NCBI RefSeq assembly: GCF_024362785.1
Contig: NZ_CP093301.1
Location: forward strand, 1,984,001 to 2,048,000
Direction of reading: 5' to 3'
Source of the DNA: Evansella sp. LMS18
GTDB lineage: Bacteria; Bacillota; Bacilli; Bacillales; Salisediminibacteriaceae
Length of the DNA: 64,000 nt
The notes under the pieces were generated by a model. That model did no database searches. It worked only from the letters and a program-made list of their open reading frames with translations, and was not told the DNA's origin. Position numbers and translations under genes: made by a program. Numbering within the stretch: position 1 is the stretch's first letter; each line of letters opens with the position of its first letter. Below, piece by piece: positions 12,084 through 21,142 of the stretch.

Positions 12084-12953
12084 ATGGCGGACTTTAAAGC
12101 AGGTCAGATAGTAGGAAGAGCGTCGTATAATTGTGATATTTTATTCCGAATTAAACAAATAAATGGAGATACAGCTGAGTTAACAGGAGAAGATATGAGG
12201 CTTCTGGCTGATGCTCCAGTAAGTGATCTCGTGCCTATAAAGGATGAGGAGAGAAAGAGAAGGGCCGAAAAATATAAAAACCAGGAGGAGAGCTGTTATC
12301 AGCTTTTCAGGCAGGACAGGAAATTAATCAGGGAAAAAAGCGAGTATGAGGTTACCTCCGGCTATACAAAAAAAAAGCAGTATTTTGAAATGCCCGGAAA
12401 AGTGCTTCATATGGATGGAGACTCATTATATTTAAAGAAATGCACCCAGGTTTATGACCGCTTAGGTGTACCAGTTTACGGGGTGCACCTTCATGAAAAG
12501 GAGATGCCTCTTCAGGTGGCTTCACTTATAGAGATGGTGAGGCCGGAAATCCTGGTCATTACCGGGCATGATGCATATAGCAAATCTAAAGGCAGCGAAC
12601 AGGAAATGAAAGCTTACAGAAATTCCAGGCATTTTGTCGATACAGTTATGGAGGCGCGTAAAGTGGTCCCTTATATGGACCACCTCGTAATATTCGCAGG
12701 TGCGTGCCAGTCGAATTTTCAGTCTCTGTTAAAGGCTGGCGCAAATTTTGCAAGTTCTCCTGACCGGGTTAACATACATGCTCTGGACCCTGTATATGTG
12801 GTTTCAAAAGTCAGTCTGACACCTTTTATGGAAAGGGTGGGGGTCTGGGACATTTTAAAAACTTCTTTAACAGGGCAAAAAGGGCTCGGGGGAGTCGAAA
12901 CTAACGGGACTCTCAGGAGAGGTATGCCTAATTTGTATGAAGAAGAAGAATAA
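12084..12953 (+). CDS. yabG: Sporulation-specific protease YabG
   Basis: YabG is a late sporulation protease that processes coat proteins in the mother cell. The 289-residue length equals that of the family. Visible family text includes GQIVGRASYNCDI at the start, VLHMDGD and YGVHLHEKEMP in the middle, and LVITGHDAYSK with IFAGACQSNF in the catalytic half. GTGAGGAGG precedes the ATG. CATAATTTA at 12054-12062 resembles a sigma K -10 element (CATAnnnTA), but a matching -35 was not clear. It ends at a terminator. Confidence 0.92.
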   Translation: MADFKAGQIVGRASYNCDILFRIKQINGDTAELTGEDMRLLADAPVSDLVPIKDEERKRRAEKYKNQEESCYQLFRQDRKLIREKSEYEVTSGYTKKKQYFEMPGKVLHMDGDSLYLKKCTQVYDRLGVPVYGVHLHEKEMPLQVASLIEMVRPEILVITGHDAYSKSKGSEQEMKAYRNSRHFVDTVMEARKVVPYMDHLVIFAGACQSNFQSLLKAGANFASSPDRVNIHALDPVYVVSKVSLTPFMERVGVWDILKTSLTGQKGLGGVETNGTLRRGMPNLYEEEE

Positions 12954-12966
12954 CCAGAAAATCAGG

Positions 12967-12990
12967 CGCAGCCAGGAGGTTGCGTTTTTT
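12967..12990 (+). terminator. Terminator after yabG
   Basis: CGCAGCC pairs with GGTTGCG across an AGGA loop (one wobble), followed by six T. Confidence 0.85.
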
Positions 12991-13062
12991 AGTGTGATCT
13001 ATACATAGTTTTTGGACATTTGTGCATGATAAAAAATATCGACTGGAATTGAGAAAAATTTG

Positions 13063-13091
13063 TTGACACTGACGAGTTTCGTTGTTATAAT
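13063..13091 (+). promoter_or_regulatory. veg promoter 1 (sigma A)
   Basis: TTGACA (13063-13068), 17-base spacer, TATAAT (13086-13091), with TG one base upstream of the -10. It is a near-perfect promoter. Confidence 0.9.
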
Positions 13092-13102
13092 TTTAGTTTT
13101 AT

Positions 13103-13131
13103 TTGACGGAGCGTACGTACTGTGTTATAAT
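13103..13131 (+). promoter_or_regulatory. veg promoter 2 (sigma A)
   Basis: TTGACG (13103-13108), 17-base spacer, TATAAT (13126-13131), again with an extended TGT before the -10. It lies exactly 40 bases downstream of promoter 1, in tandem. Confidence 0.88.
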
Positions 13132-13153
13132 TAGGACAAGTGAGGTGTAGTGG

Positions 13154-13435
13154 ATGGCTAAAACATTGATTGAAATTAAAAGATCACTGGACGAGAACGT
13201 AGGCAAGAGAATTACCATTCAGGCAAACGGAGGAAGAAGAAAAACGATTGAAAGATCCGGGCTTTTGGAAGGAACATATCCCTCAGTTTTCACCATCAAA
13301 CTGGACCAGGATGAATATGCTGTTGAACGAGTATCCTATAGTTATACAGACGTACTTACCGAAACAGTCAAGCTGACTATGGATGGAGCTGAAACTGTGG
13401 CTGAAGAGCCATTAGGAGCTGCTGAAAAGATATAA
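13154..13435 (+). CDS. veg: Veg protein
   Basis: This 93-residue small protein begins [20 protein letters not shown], the typical Veg start. It is highly expressed in B. subtilis and linked to stimulation of biofilm genes; its biochemical role is not settled. The fold is probably a small beta barrel (DUF1021). Two tandem consensus promoters and a strong terminator make it a monocistronic, highly transcribed gene. The start follows TGAGGTG. Confidence 0.95.
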   Translation: MAKTLIEIKRSLDENVGKRITIQANGGRRKTIERSGLLEGTYPSVFTIKLDQDEYAVERVSYSYTDVLTETVKLTMDGAETVAEEPLGAAEKI

Positions 13436-13460
13436 TTTATATAAGCGATTATCTAAAAAA

Positions 13461-13494
13461 ACGTCTAATCCGGTTCACGGATTGGGTGTTTTTC
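13461..13494 (+). terminator. Terminator after veg
   Basis: A 12-bp stem with wobbles, ACGTCTAATCCG against CGGATTGGGTGT, has loop GTTCA and a T tract. Confidence 0.88.
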
Positions 13495-13603
13495 AGGATA
13501 ATCGTTTTTTTTTTTGCTTTCTGCAAGGCAATTTTTCCTGCTTTATTTTTTTCTGGCCCCGGAAACACTAAGGAGGCCACAGCCATGGAAGGGGTTGTTA
13601 CGA

Positions 13604-13786
13604 ATGGGGAGAAGACGAGGCGTCATGTCAGATCGGTTTAAAGAAGAGCTGGCAAAAGAACTTGGCTTCTACGATACCGTCCAGCGAGAAGGATGGGGAG
13701 GCATTCGGGCAAGGGACGCAGGTAATATGGTAAAACGGGCGATTGAACTGGCTGAGAGGCAGCTGCATCATGATCAGAACCAGTAA
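13604..13786 (+). CDS. sspF: Small acid-soluble spore protein SspF (alpha/beta-type)
   Basis: This 60-residue DNA-binding spore protein starts [20 protein letters not shown] and contains the SASP block [15 protein letters not shown]. Such proteins coat spore DNA. An open frame runs upstream to 13514, but its extra 30 residues do not match the family. The ATG at 13604 with GGAAGGGG upstream gives the known length. Expression should be forespore sigma G; I did not find a convincing promoter in the 110 bases after the veg terminator. Confidence 0.93.
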   Translation: MGRRRGVMSDRFKEELAKELGFYDTVQREGWGGIRARDAGNMVKRAIELAERQLHHDQNQ

Positions 13787-13830
13787 TCAGCCAGATTATC
13801 TCACTATTCAGGCTGTGGCAAAGTGAAGGG

Positions 13831-13854
13831 CCGGGGGTCTCCCCCGGTTCTTTT
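13831..13854 (+). terminator. Terminator after sspF
   Basis: The GC-rich 7-bp stem CCGGGGG/CCCCCGG with TCT loop is followed by TTCTTTT. Confidence 0.9.
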
Positions 13855-13954
13855 AAATTTAACCTGAAAGAAAAGCGGCGGCAAATGTAGTATCATGGAA
13901 CCACAAGTGTTAAAATACGGAAGAAAGTTTTTATGGAAAAAGCAGGTGAATTAA

Positions 13955-14824
13955 ATGAGGGAAAGCATTATTGTAAAAGCCCCGGCTAAAATAAATTTAA
14001 CCCTTGATGTAACCGGGAAGCGAAATGACGGCTATCATGAAGTGGAAATGATTATGACGACAATAGATCTGTCAGACAGGATTGGCCTCATTTCTTTAGA
14101 AGAAGACAAAATTAATATAGACGTGAACCAGGGGTTTATCCCGTCCAATGAAAACAATCTTGCTTACCAGGCAGCGAAAGTAATTAAAGATTATACAGGT
14201 TCGAAAAAAGGCGTATCTGTTTTTATCGATAAACAAATCCCTGTCTCAGCGGGGCTTGCCGGAGGGAGTACGGATGCGGCAGCAGTGCTGAGAGGCCTTA
14301 ACGAATTATGGAATCTGGGCCTCACTCTGGAGGAGCTTGCTGAGCTTGGCCTTAAAATTGGTTCTGATGTTCCTTTCTGTGTGCATGGGGGGACTGCTGT
14401 TGCAAGGGGAAGGGGAGAAAAACTGGAATTTCTGCCGGCCCCTCCGCCTTGCTGGGTTGTTCTCGTAAAGCCTCCTATGAGTGTTTCTACGAAAGATATT
14501 TACAGCAGGATTGATCTCAACAATATGAAACACCCGGATACTCCCGGCATGATAAACGCCATTAATCAGGGAGCCTTTCCGGACGTTTGCCAAAAGCTTG
14601 AGAATGTCATGGAGGAAGTGACATTTAATATGCATCCGCAGGTTGCAAAGATTAAGCAGCGAATGCTCCAGTTCGGGGCGGATGGATCGGTTATGAGCGG
14701 AAGCGGACCCACTGTGTTCGGACTGACACAAAGTGAAGCAAGGGCTGAACGTTTGTACCATGGTTTGAAAGGTTTTATGGAGGAAGTTTATGTTGTTCGT
14801 ATTCTTGGTACTAAACATGGCTAA
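13955..14824 (+). CDS. ispE: 4-diphosphocytidyl-2-C-methyl-D-erythritol kinase
   Basis: IspE phosphorylates CDP-methylerythritol in the non-mevalonate isoprenoid pathway. It is a GHMP kinase: the N-terminal KAPAKINLTLDV, the ATP loop PVSAGLAGGSTDAAA at residues 96-110, and the C-terminal SGSGPTVFG are all present. The 289-residue length is standard. AGCAGGTGA precedes ATG 13955. It ends about 100 bases before purR, which has its own promoter. Confidence 0.95.
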   Translation: MRESIIVKAPAKINLTLDVTGKRNDGYHEVEMIMTTIDLSDRIGLISLEEDKINIDVNQGFIPSNENNLAYQAAKVIKDYTGSKKGVSVFIDKQIPVSAGLAGGSTDAAAVLRGLNELWNLGLTLEELAELGLKIGSDVPFCVHGGTAVARGRGEKLEFLPAPPPCWVVLVKPPMSVSTKDIYSRIDLNNMKHPDTPGMINAINQGAFPDVCQKLENVMEEVTFNMHPQVAKIKQRMLQFGADGSVMSGSGPTVFGLTQSEARAERLYHGLKGFMEEVYVVRILGTKHG

Positions 14825-14839
14825 AATATGCACAGTAAC

Positions 14840-14868
14840 TTGTTAAAGCCGTACGGAAGTGTTATATT
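14840..14868 (+). promoter_or_regulatory. purR promoter
   Basis: TTGTTA (14840-14845), 17 bases, TATATT (14863-14868). Candidate PurR operators overlap and follow it. Confidence 0.75.
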
Positions 14869-14890
14869 ACATTTATAATGTTCGGTTTTT
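14845..14890 (+). promoter_or_regulatory. Candidate PurBox pair (PurR autoregulation)
   Basis: The reverse complement of 14877-14890 is AAAAACCGAACATT, which fits the PurBox consensus AWWWCCGAACWWT. A degenerate facing copy, AAAGCCGTACGGA at 14845-14857, lies inside the promoter spacer. The inverted pair is arranged as at PurR targets, though the gap is slightly longer than I recall. Confidence 0.65.
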
Positions 14891-14929
14891 GGAGTTTACA
14901 AAGTGCTTATTAAGCGATGGAGGTATGAC

Positions 14930-15745
14930 ATGAAGTACCGGAGAAGCGGGCGTTTAGTCGATATGACAAATTATTTTCTGTCTCACCCGCATCAGCAAAT
15001 CCCTCTGACTTATTTTTCAGAAGTTTATAAATCAGCTAAGTCGTCCATCAGTGAAGACATCGCAATTATAAAAGAGGTATTTGAGAGCAGGCAGACAGGA
15101 ACAATTGAAACAACTGCCGGTGCAGCCGGAGGGGTAATGTTTATTCCTGCAGCTGACCGTGAAAGCTCGGAAAAATTAATTGACGGACTGTGCCAAAGGC
15201 TTGAGGACCCTGACCGGCTTTTGCCAGGGGGCTATTTATATATGATGGATGTTATTGGCGATCCTATGCTGATGAGAGAACTGGGCAGGATATTTGCCGC
15301 CAGATATCGTCCAGGGGATATTGATGCTGTTATGACAATGGCAACAAAAGGGATTCCTCTGGCGTATGCTGTTGCTGAGCATTTGAACGTACCTGTGAGC
15401 ATCGTCCGCCATGAACATCGGATTACGGAAGGGTCTCTTGTAAGCATTAATTATGTTTCGGGATCAAATAAGCGGATTCAGACAATGTCTCTAGCAAGAA
15501 GAAGCCTGAAACCAAATTCCAGTGTATTTATAGTGGATGATTTCATGAAGGCTGGAGGCACAATCAGAGGAATGATTGATTTGTCTAATGAATTCCAGTG
15601 TACGGTAGCTGGGGTAGGAGTGTTGACTGAGGCGGTTCATGAGGAAGAAAAACTAGTGGATAACTATACTTCCTTAACGAGGCTTTCTGAGATTGATATA
15701 AAAAACAAAAGGATAAAAGTAGAACGGGGCAACCTTTTTGCCTGA
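14930..15745 (+). CDS. purR: Purine operon repressor PurR
   Basis: PurR combines an N-terminal winged-helix DNA-binding domain with a phosphoribosyltransferase-like effector domain that binds PRPP (ppGpp also binds here in B. subtilis). The start text MKYRRSGRLVDMTNYF matches the family. The PRPP loop FIVDDFMKAGGT lies at residues 200-211. An in-frame ATG-less extension to 14903 is ignored; ATG 14930 follows GGAGG at the correct distance and gives 271 residues. In B. subtilis yabJ follows; here no yabJ lies before spoVG. Confidence 0.95.
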   Translation: MKYRRSGRLVDMTNYFLSHPHQQIPLTYFSEVYKSAKSSISEDIAIIKEVFESRQTGTIETTAGAAGGVMFIPAADRESSEKLIDGLCQRLEDPDRLLPGGYLYMMDVIGDPMLMRELGRIFAARYRPGDIDAVMTMATKGIPLAYAVAEHLNVPVSIVRHEHRITEGSLVSINYVSGSNKRIQTMSLARRSLKPNSSVFIVDDFMKAGGTIRGMIDLSNEFQCTVAGVGVLTEAVHEEEKLVDNYTSLTRLSEIDIKNKRIKVERGNLFA

Positions 15746-15846
15746 TGATGAGGCAGTCGTGGACAGCATCTGAAGCCATATTTTGATTTAAAAGAATGAC
15801 AAAAATAAAGAAATTTTAATTTTGCCATTTTTCTTTCTGAAAAAGA

Positions 15847-15871
15847 AGGATTTCCAATTCCGATGTAGAAT
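15847..15871 (+). promoter_or_regulatory. Sigma H promoter of spoVG
   Basis: AGGATTT (15847-15853) and GTAGAAT (15865-15871) match sigma H elements (AGGAwww and GAAT) with the expected gap. AT-rich DNA directly upstream (about 15780-15845) resembles the AbrB-bound region known at B. subtilis spoVG. Confidence 0.8.
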
Positions 15872-15915
15872 CGATGTAATAGCAATTTATTTATTTGGAA
15901 AAGGTGGTGGCAGAT

Positions 15916-16203
15916 ATGGAAGTAACAGATGTGAGACTTCGCCGGGTGAATACGGAGGGTCGTATGCTTGCAATCGCATCTATTACCATCGATGATGAAT
16001 TTGTTGTTCACGACATTCGGGTTATCGACGGAAATAATGGCATGTTCGTAGCTATGCCGAGCAAGCGTACTCCTGATGGGGAATTCAGAGACATTGCTCA
16101 TCCGATCTCTTCAAAAACCCGTGAGAAAATTCAGTCCGCGGTTCTGGCTGAGTATGAAAAAGCCGGTGAAGAACTGGAATTTGAAGAAGCAGGCGCTTCT
16201 TAA
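15916..16203 (+). CDS. spoVG: SpoVG, RNA/DNA-binding regulator
   Basis: SpoVG is a 95-residue regulator needed for normal cortex formation and asymmetric septation; homologues bind nucleic acid. The sequence [20 protein letters not shown] and [18 protein letters not shown] is near-identical to known SpoVG. An open frame begins earlier at 15895, but AAGGTGGTG spacing points to ATG 15916. A sigma H promoter lies 45 bases upstream and a terminator follows, so it is monocistronic. Confidence 0.96.
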   Translation: MEVTDVRLRRVNTEGRMLAIASITIDDEFVVHDIRVIDGNNGMFVAMPSKRTPDGEFRDIAHPISSKTREKIQSAVLAEYEKAGEELEFEEAGAS

Positions 16204-16208
16204 GCATC

Positions 16209-16242
16209 AAACCTAGCTGATTAAGCTAGGTTTATTTTTTTT
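16209..16242 (+). terminator. Terminator after spoVG
   Basis: A perfect 10-bp stem AAACCTAGCT/AGCTAGGTTT with loop GATTA is followed by a long T run. Confidence 0.92.
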
Positions 16243-16430
16243 GATTTGCAGTTATAGTCTTATTTATTGATTTACTTTGCGGTAGTTTGGGGTAGATTAT
16301 GCTACAAGGAGTATCCTGCCGAGAAAGTTTTTTACCGGTTTATACTTGCGGGAAATAATTGAAGTTGCTAAACTCGTCTAAGTCGGTACAGCGTTGTACA
16401 AATATAATACTTTTACTCAGGGAGGTTGCC

Positions 16431-17618
16431 GTGGATTTTCTACTCGGTATTGCAGCTATAGTTGTTGTTCTCGGACTAGCTTATTTAATGTCAAATGACA
16501 GGAAAAACGTTAATTACAGAGGCATAGGCATTATGCTGGTGCTTCAGGTGATAACGACATGGTTTATGTTTACGACAAGAATCGGTCAGTCGGTTATCAA
16601 CAGTATCTCAGCAGGGTTTAACAGACTTATCGAATTCGGTATGGAAGGAATTGGATTTGTAGTTGGGGGTATTGAAACAGGAGAGGGTGGCGTCTTTTTC
16701 TTCAATGTTCTGCTGCTCATCGTATTTTTTGCCACACTGCTTTCCGTTCTGACATATTTAAAAATTCTTCCAAACATAATCAAGTATTTGGGTGGACTCA
16801 TCTCAAAAGTAACAGGTCTTCCCAAAGTAGAATCTTTTAATGCGGTGAACAGTATGTTCTTTGGCCAGTCTGAAGCTTTAATCGCCATTCGAACACAGTT
16901 TAATCATTTAACAGCAAACAGACTATATATTGTCAGTGCCTCAGCGATGGGTTCAGTTTCAGCATCAATTGTTGGTGCTTATCTGCAGATGCTTCCGCCA
17001 CAATATGTACTGGTTGCATTGCCGCTTAATATGTTCAGTGCATTAATTATGGCTTCTCTTATAGCACCTGTTAATGTGCCTAAAGAAGAAGATCGTGTGG
17101 AGATTGAAAACGTTTCCAATGACAGAAGCATTTTTGAAGCTATGGGCAACGGGGCCCTGGAAGGCGGTAAAATTGCTTTAATCGTTGCCGCTATGCTTAT
17201 TGCTTTTATCGCTTCCCTGGAGCTTGTGAACTGGATTATACAGCTTGTATTCGCGGGGATAACCTTGCAGGAGATCCTTGGTTATATACTTGCGCCAATA
17301 GGACTGCTGATGGGAATCGCGCCGAATGAGGTTATTCAGGCAGGGGCAGTGATGGGGACTAAAATAGTTACTAATGAGTTCGTTGCTATGCTTGAGTTCC
17401 AGACTATGCTTGACGGTATGTCTGAGAAAACAGTAGGGGTTGTTTCTGTCTTCCTGACGAGCTTTGCCAATTTTTCATCTATCGGTATTATAGCAGGGAC
17501 GGTTAAAGGAATTGACGCTGGAAAAGCAGCAGATGTGTCAGGCTTCGGTCTGAAGCTTTTAACAGGCGCTACTCTTGCTTCCATTTTATCCGCGACAATT
17601 GTAGGTATGTTCCTATAA
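16431..17618 (+). CDS. Concentrative nucleoside transporter (NupC/CNT family)
   Basis: This is a membrane protein of about 395 residues that imports nucleosides with a cation. About eight to ten hydrophobic segments are visible. CNT signatures include the N-terminal GIAAIVVVLGLAYLMSNDRK, the VESFNAVNSMFFGQSEA block, and the late FANFSSIGIIAGTVKG segment. GTG 16431 follows AGGGAGGTTG; the longer frame from 16359 adds a non-family stretch before this site. It is absent from this position in B. subtilis. Together with the next gene it separates spoVG from glmU. Purine or pyrimidine preference cannot be read from the sequence. Confidence 0.9.
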   Translation: MDFLLGIAAIVVVLGLAYLMSNDRKNVNYRGIGIMLVLQVITTWFMFTTRIGQSVINSISAGFNRLIEFGMEGIGFVVGGIETGEGGVFFFNVLLLIVFFATLLSVLTYLKILPNIIKYLGGLISKVTGLPKVESFNAVNSMFFGQSEALIAIRTQFNHLTANRLYIVSASAMGSVSASIVGAYLQMLPPQYVLVALPLNMFSALIMASLIAPVNVPKEEDRVEIENVSNDRSIFEAMGNGALEGGKIALIVAAMLIAFIASLELVNWIIQLVFAGITLQEILGYILAPIGLLMGIAPNEVIQAGAVMGTKIVTNEFVAMLEFQTMLDGMSEKTVGVVSVFLTSFANFSSIGIIAGTVKGIDAGKAADVSGFGLKLLTGATLASILSATIVGMFL

Positions 17619-17683
17619 TTCAGCTGTAGAATTGTATGTGTGGAAGCACTGCTCAGTCCACTAATCTAATAGGGGGGAAGCTG

Positions 17684-18439
17684 ATGAGAGATCCCAAATG
17701 GCCTTGGGTGGCCAGGCAGCAATGGGAGAACTTATTATTTCTGCACTGGCCGGTTCCGGTTGAAGAACTAAGGCCATATGTGCCGTCGCCCTTTAATATT
17801 GAGACGTATAACGGGACAGCCTGGATAAGCATTGTTCCTTTCCAGGCATCCTGGAATGGTTTCAGGGGAATGCCTGGGAAATTGCCTTTCAGTGATTTTC
17901 TCGAAGTGAATGTAAGGACGTATGTTAATTTTTATGGGGAGTCGGGAGTTTATTTTCTTTCTCTTGACACTGACAGCAGGCTTGCAGCTGCCGGAGCCCG
18001 TGGTGCCTTCTCACTTCCGTATTTAAAAGCGGAAATCAAACTGGAAGAAACAGAGGATGGGTTGTTTTATGAAAGCAGAAGAACAGAAGAAGCTGCCCGG
18101 GAGGCATATTTTTCAGTTTTTATAAAGCACCCTGTCTCTCCGGAAATGGATACAAAGAAGGGCTCGTTAACGGAGTGGCTGACTGAGAGGTACTGTTTAT
18201 GGACGTTAAAAGGGGATAAAATACTAAAGGGAGCTGTTTCCCATTCACCATGGAAGCTGAAGAAAGGGGAAGCAGATTGGAGCATGACTGGCATGACCAG
18301 CTTTCTTTCCGGCACAGGTATTAGTGGTGAGCCTCTTATTCATTACTGTAAAGAAAAAAGGGTTGGCTTTCATCCTTTCGAAAAGTACGGAATAGCAGAT
18401 GTGAGCTTTAATGAGCTTTGGCATCCTGGCTCTGAATAA
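17684..18439 (+). CDS. YqjF-like DUF2071 protein
   Basis: This 251-residue cytosolic protein belongs to the YqjF/DUF2071 family. Family text: LLFLHWPVPVEELRPYVP near the N-terminus, the WISIVPFQ and FLEVNVRTYV strands, GVYFLSLD and the C-terminal FHPFEKYG. Function is unknown. ATG 17684 follows AGGGGGG; an earlier alternative at 17636 lacks a site. The gap after the transporter gene is about 65 bases, so co-transcription is likely. A terminator ends the unit. Confidence 0.8.
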   Translation: MRDPKWPWVARQQWENLLFLHWPVPVEELRPYVPSPFNIETYNGTAWISIVPFQASWNGFRGMPGKLPFSDFLEVNVRTYVNFYGESGVYFLSLDTDSRLAAAGARGAFSLPYLKAEIKLEETEDGLFYESRRTEEAAREAYFSVFIKHPVSPEMDTKKGSLTEWLTERYCLWTLKGDKILKGAVSHSPWKLKKGEADWSMTGMTSFLSGTGISGEPLIHYCKEKRVGFHPFEKYGIADVSFNELWHPGSE

Positions 18440-18447
18440 TATTTTGG

Positions 18448-18471
18448 CCCGCAGGTATGCGGGTCTTTTTT
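18448..18471 (+). terminator. Terminator after the DUF2071 gene
   Basis: The stem CCCGCA/TGCGGG with GGTA loop is followed by a run of T. Confidence 0.85.
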
Positions 18472-18497
18472 TTGAAAACAAATAAATATTGCCTCAT

Positions 18498-18525
18498 CCC
18501 TTTTCAAAAAAGGGTTTGTCTTTTA
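18498..18525 (+). terminator. Second terminator-like hairpin before glmU
   Basis: CCCTTTT pairs with AAAAGGG over a CAA loop, then TTTGTCTTTT. It lies about 30 bases after the first terminator. Confidence 0.6.
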
Positions 18526-18554
18526 TTTCCTTCTTATGCAAAAGCAGTCCTTTC

Positions 18555-18583
18555 TTGAAAAGAAGCCGGTTTTAAGATATATT
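18555..18583 (+). promoter_or_regulatory. Sigma A promoter of glmU
   Basis: TTGAAA (18555-18560), 17 bases, TATATT (18578-18583), giving a leader of about 30 bases. Confidence 0.8.
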
Positions 18584-18618
18584 CGTAATGGAAAAACAGC
18601 CCCCTGGAGGTTAAATTT

Positions 18619-19992
18619 ATGAATAAACGTTATGCGATTATCTTGGCAGCCGGAAAAGGCACAAGAATGAAATCCGATTTATATAAAGTACTGCATCCTG
18701 TATGCGGTAAACCTATGGTGCAGCATATTACAGATCAGTTAAAAGGCCTGAACACAAATAAAATGATTGCTGTTGTCGGCCACGGTGCAGAGATGGTGAA
18801 AGAAGAACTTGGAGAAGAAGTCTCCTATGTACTTCAGGAAGAGCAGCTTGGAACAGGACATGCTGTGATGCAGGCAGAACCATTAATAGGCAGTGAACAG
18901 GGAACTACTGTAGTTTTATGCGGAGACACGCCTTTGTTAACCCAGGAAACTATAGACTCCCTCATCAAGGAGCACGAACAACAGCAGGCTAAGGCAACAA
19001 TCTTAACAGCTGCAGCTGACGATCCAACGGGGTACGGCAGGGTTATTCGTAATCACGAAAACCAGGTAGAAAAAATTGTGGAGCATAAAGATGCCTCTGA
19101 AGAAGAAAAACTAGTTACTGAAATAAACACAGGCACGTACTGTTTTGACAATAAGGCACTTTTTGAAGCTTTATCAAAAGTAGGCAATGATAACTCCCAG
19201 GGCGAATATTACTTGCCCGATGTAATTGAAATCCTGAAAGAACAGGGAGAATCAGTAGCCGCCTATCAGACTGCCGATTTCAATGAAACCATCGGTGTCA
19301 ATGACCGTGTTGCACTAAGCAGAGCGGAAGTTATCATGCAGAAGCGGATAAACGAACAATTAATGAGAGATGGAGTTACATTGATTGATCCGGCAAATAC
19401 TTATGTATCCGCAGACACTAAGGTTGGCAGGGATACGGTGATTTATCCCGGCTGTGTTATTAAAGGAGAGACACTGATAGGGGAAAAATGTGAGATTGGC
19501 CCCCATACAGAAATTGAGAACAGCAAAATTGGCAGCGCCAATGTTATCAAGCAATCTGTTGTACATGACAGTGAGGTTGGAGACCGGGTATCTATCGGGC
19601 CGTTTGCACACCTGAGACCTAAGACGAAACTTGGAAATGAGATCAAAGTCGGTAATTTTGTAGAACTGAAGAAGATGACGATGGGAGATGGCAGTAAGGC
19701 TTCCCACCTCAGCTATCTTGGCGATGCGGAAATTGGCGAGAATGTCAATGTTGGATGCGGTTCCATTACGGTCAACTATGACGGCAAAAACAAATATTTA
19801 ACAAAAATTGAAGATGATGCTTTTATAGGCTGTAATTCCAATCTTATTGCGCCGGTTACAATCGGAAAGGAAGCATATGTGGCAGCTGGTTCCACTATTA
19901 CAGAAGACGTTCCTGGAGAATCGCTGGCTATCGCCCGTGGCCGCCAGACGAACAAAGAGGGATATGTAAGCAGGCAAAAAAATGAAAAGTAA
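18619..19992 (+). CDS. glmU: Bifunctional GlmU: GlcNAc-1-P uridyltransferase / GlcN-1-P acetyltransferase
   Basis: GlmU makes UDP-GlcNAc for peptidoglycan and teichoic acids. The N-terminal pyrophosphorylase domain shows [29 protein letters not shown] and EQLGTGHAV. The C-terminal half (from about residue 250) is a left-handed beta helix with hexapeptide repeats, and HLRPKTKLG with [11 protein letters not shown] marks the acetyltransferase site. The 457-residue length is standard. CTGGAGG precedes the ATG. prs follows without a strong terminator. Confidence 0.97.
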   Translation: MNKRYAIILAAGKGTRMKSDLYKVLHPVCGKPMVQHITDQLKGLNTNKMIAVVGHGAEMVKEELGEEVSYVLQEEQLGTGHAVMQAEPLIGSEQGTTVVLCGDTPLLTQETIDSLIKEHEQQQAKATILTAAADDPTGYGRVIRNHENQVEKIVEHKDASEEEKLVTEINTGTYCFDNKALFEALSKVGNDNSQGEYYLPDVIEILKEQGESVAAYQTADFNETIGVNDRVALSRAEVIMQKRINEQLMRDGVTLIDPANTYVSADTKVGRDTVIYPGCVIKGETLIGEKCEIGPHTEIENSKIGSANVIKQSVVHDSEVGDRVSIGPFAHLRPKTKLGNEIKVGNFVELKKMTMGDGSKASHLSYLGDAEIGENVNVGCGSITVNYDGKNKYLTKIEDDAFIGCNSNLIAPVTIGKEAYVAAGSTITEDVPGESLAIARGRQTNKEGYVSRQKNEK

Positions 19993-20111
19993 CTGTTAAC
20001 CAGGATGGAGGCAGGTTTGCCCCTTCAAAGACACAGGTGCTGATTGTAACAGAACAGATCAGAAGATGAGCTGATTTTTAATTAAGAAACTTACTGGAGG
20101 TTTTTATAACC

Positions 20112-21062
20112 ATGGCAAAGTATGGCGATGAATTTTTAAAAGTATTCACATTAAACTCCAACCGTGATCTGGCTAACGAGATTACGGATCATTTAGGGAT
20201 TGAAATGGGCAAAAGCTCCGTAGCCCGTTTCAGTGACGGGGAAATTCAAATGAACGTGGAAGAAAGTATCCGCGGCTGTGACACCTATGTTATTCAGTCT
20301 ACTTCTTCACCGGCGAATGAACATATTATGGAATTGTTAATTATGATTGATGCATTAAAAAGAGCTTCCGCGAAAACAATCAATGTTGTTATACCTTACT
20401 ATGGTTATGCCCGCCAGGACAGGAAAGCACGCGCGCGTGAACCTATCACTGCGAAGCTGGTTGCTAACCTGCTTGAAACAGCAGGAGCCACAAGAGTGAT
20501 TACACTGGATCTCCATGCGACGCAGATTCAGGGTTTCTTCGATATTCCAGTCGATCAGCTTGTCGGAGTTCCAATTCTGGCCGATTACTTCCAGGAAAAG
20601 AATTTTGAAGACGTCGTTATCGTTTCGCCAGACCATGGAGGGGTTGTAAGAGCCCGCAAAATGGCTGACCGTTTAAAAGCGCCTATCGCAATTATAGACA
20701 AGCGCCGTCCAAAACCTAACACAGCTGAAGTTATGAACATTGTAGGTAATGTAGAAGGAAAAACAGCGATAATTATTGATGATATAATCGATACTGCCGG
20801 CACGGTTACACTTGCAGCCAATGCAATGATTGAAAAGGGCGCTAAAGAAGTATACGCCTGCTGCACGCACCCGGTTTTATCAGGTCCAGCAATCGAAAGA
20901 ATACAGAACTCTAAAATTAAAGAGCTTGTGGTAACAAACAGTATAGCTCTTCAGGAAGAAAAGAAAATAGATATGATCACACAGCTTTCTGTCGGCCCAT
21001 TGCTGGCAAAGGCGATTACTCATGTCCATGAACAGCGCTCCGTAAGCCAGCTGTTTACTTAA
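20112..21062 (+). CDS. prs: Ribose-phosphate pyrophosphokinase
   Basis: Prs makes PRPP from ribose-5-phosphate and ATP for purine, pyrimidine, histidine and tryptophan synthesis. Motifs: [16 protein letters not shown], the catalytic flexible-loop [35 protein letters not shown], and the PRPP loop [12 protein letters not shown]. The 316-residue length is standard. ACTGGAGG precedes ATG 20112. glmU and prs are adjacent as in other bacilli. Confidence 0.97.
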   Translation: MAKYGDEFLKVFTLNSNRDLANEITDHLGIEMGKSSVARFSDGEIQMNVEESIRGCDTYVIQSTSSPANEHIMELLIMIDALKRASAKTINVVIPYYGYARQDRKARAREPITAKLVANLLETAGATRVITLDLHATQIQGFFDIPVDQLVGVPILADYFQEKNFEDVVIVSPDHGGVVRARKMADRLKAPIAIIDKRRPKPNTAEVMNIVGNVEGKTAIIIDDIIDTAGTVTLAANAMIEKGAKEVYACCTHPVLSGPAIERIQNSKIKELVVTNSIALQEEKKIDMITQLSVGPLLAKAITHVHEQRSVSQLFT

Positions 21063-21142
21063 TAACCTGACAGGATGAACAATTAAGGCACCAGGGGAAA
21101 GCTGCTTTCTTAACAGTCAGGGAACATACAGAGACACAGCAC

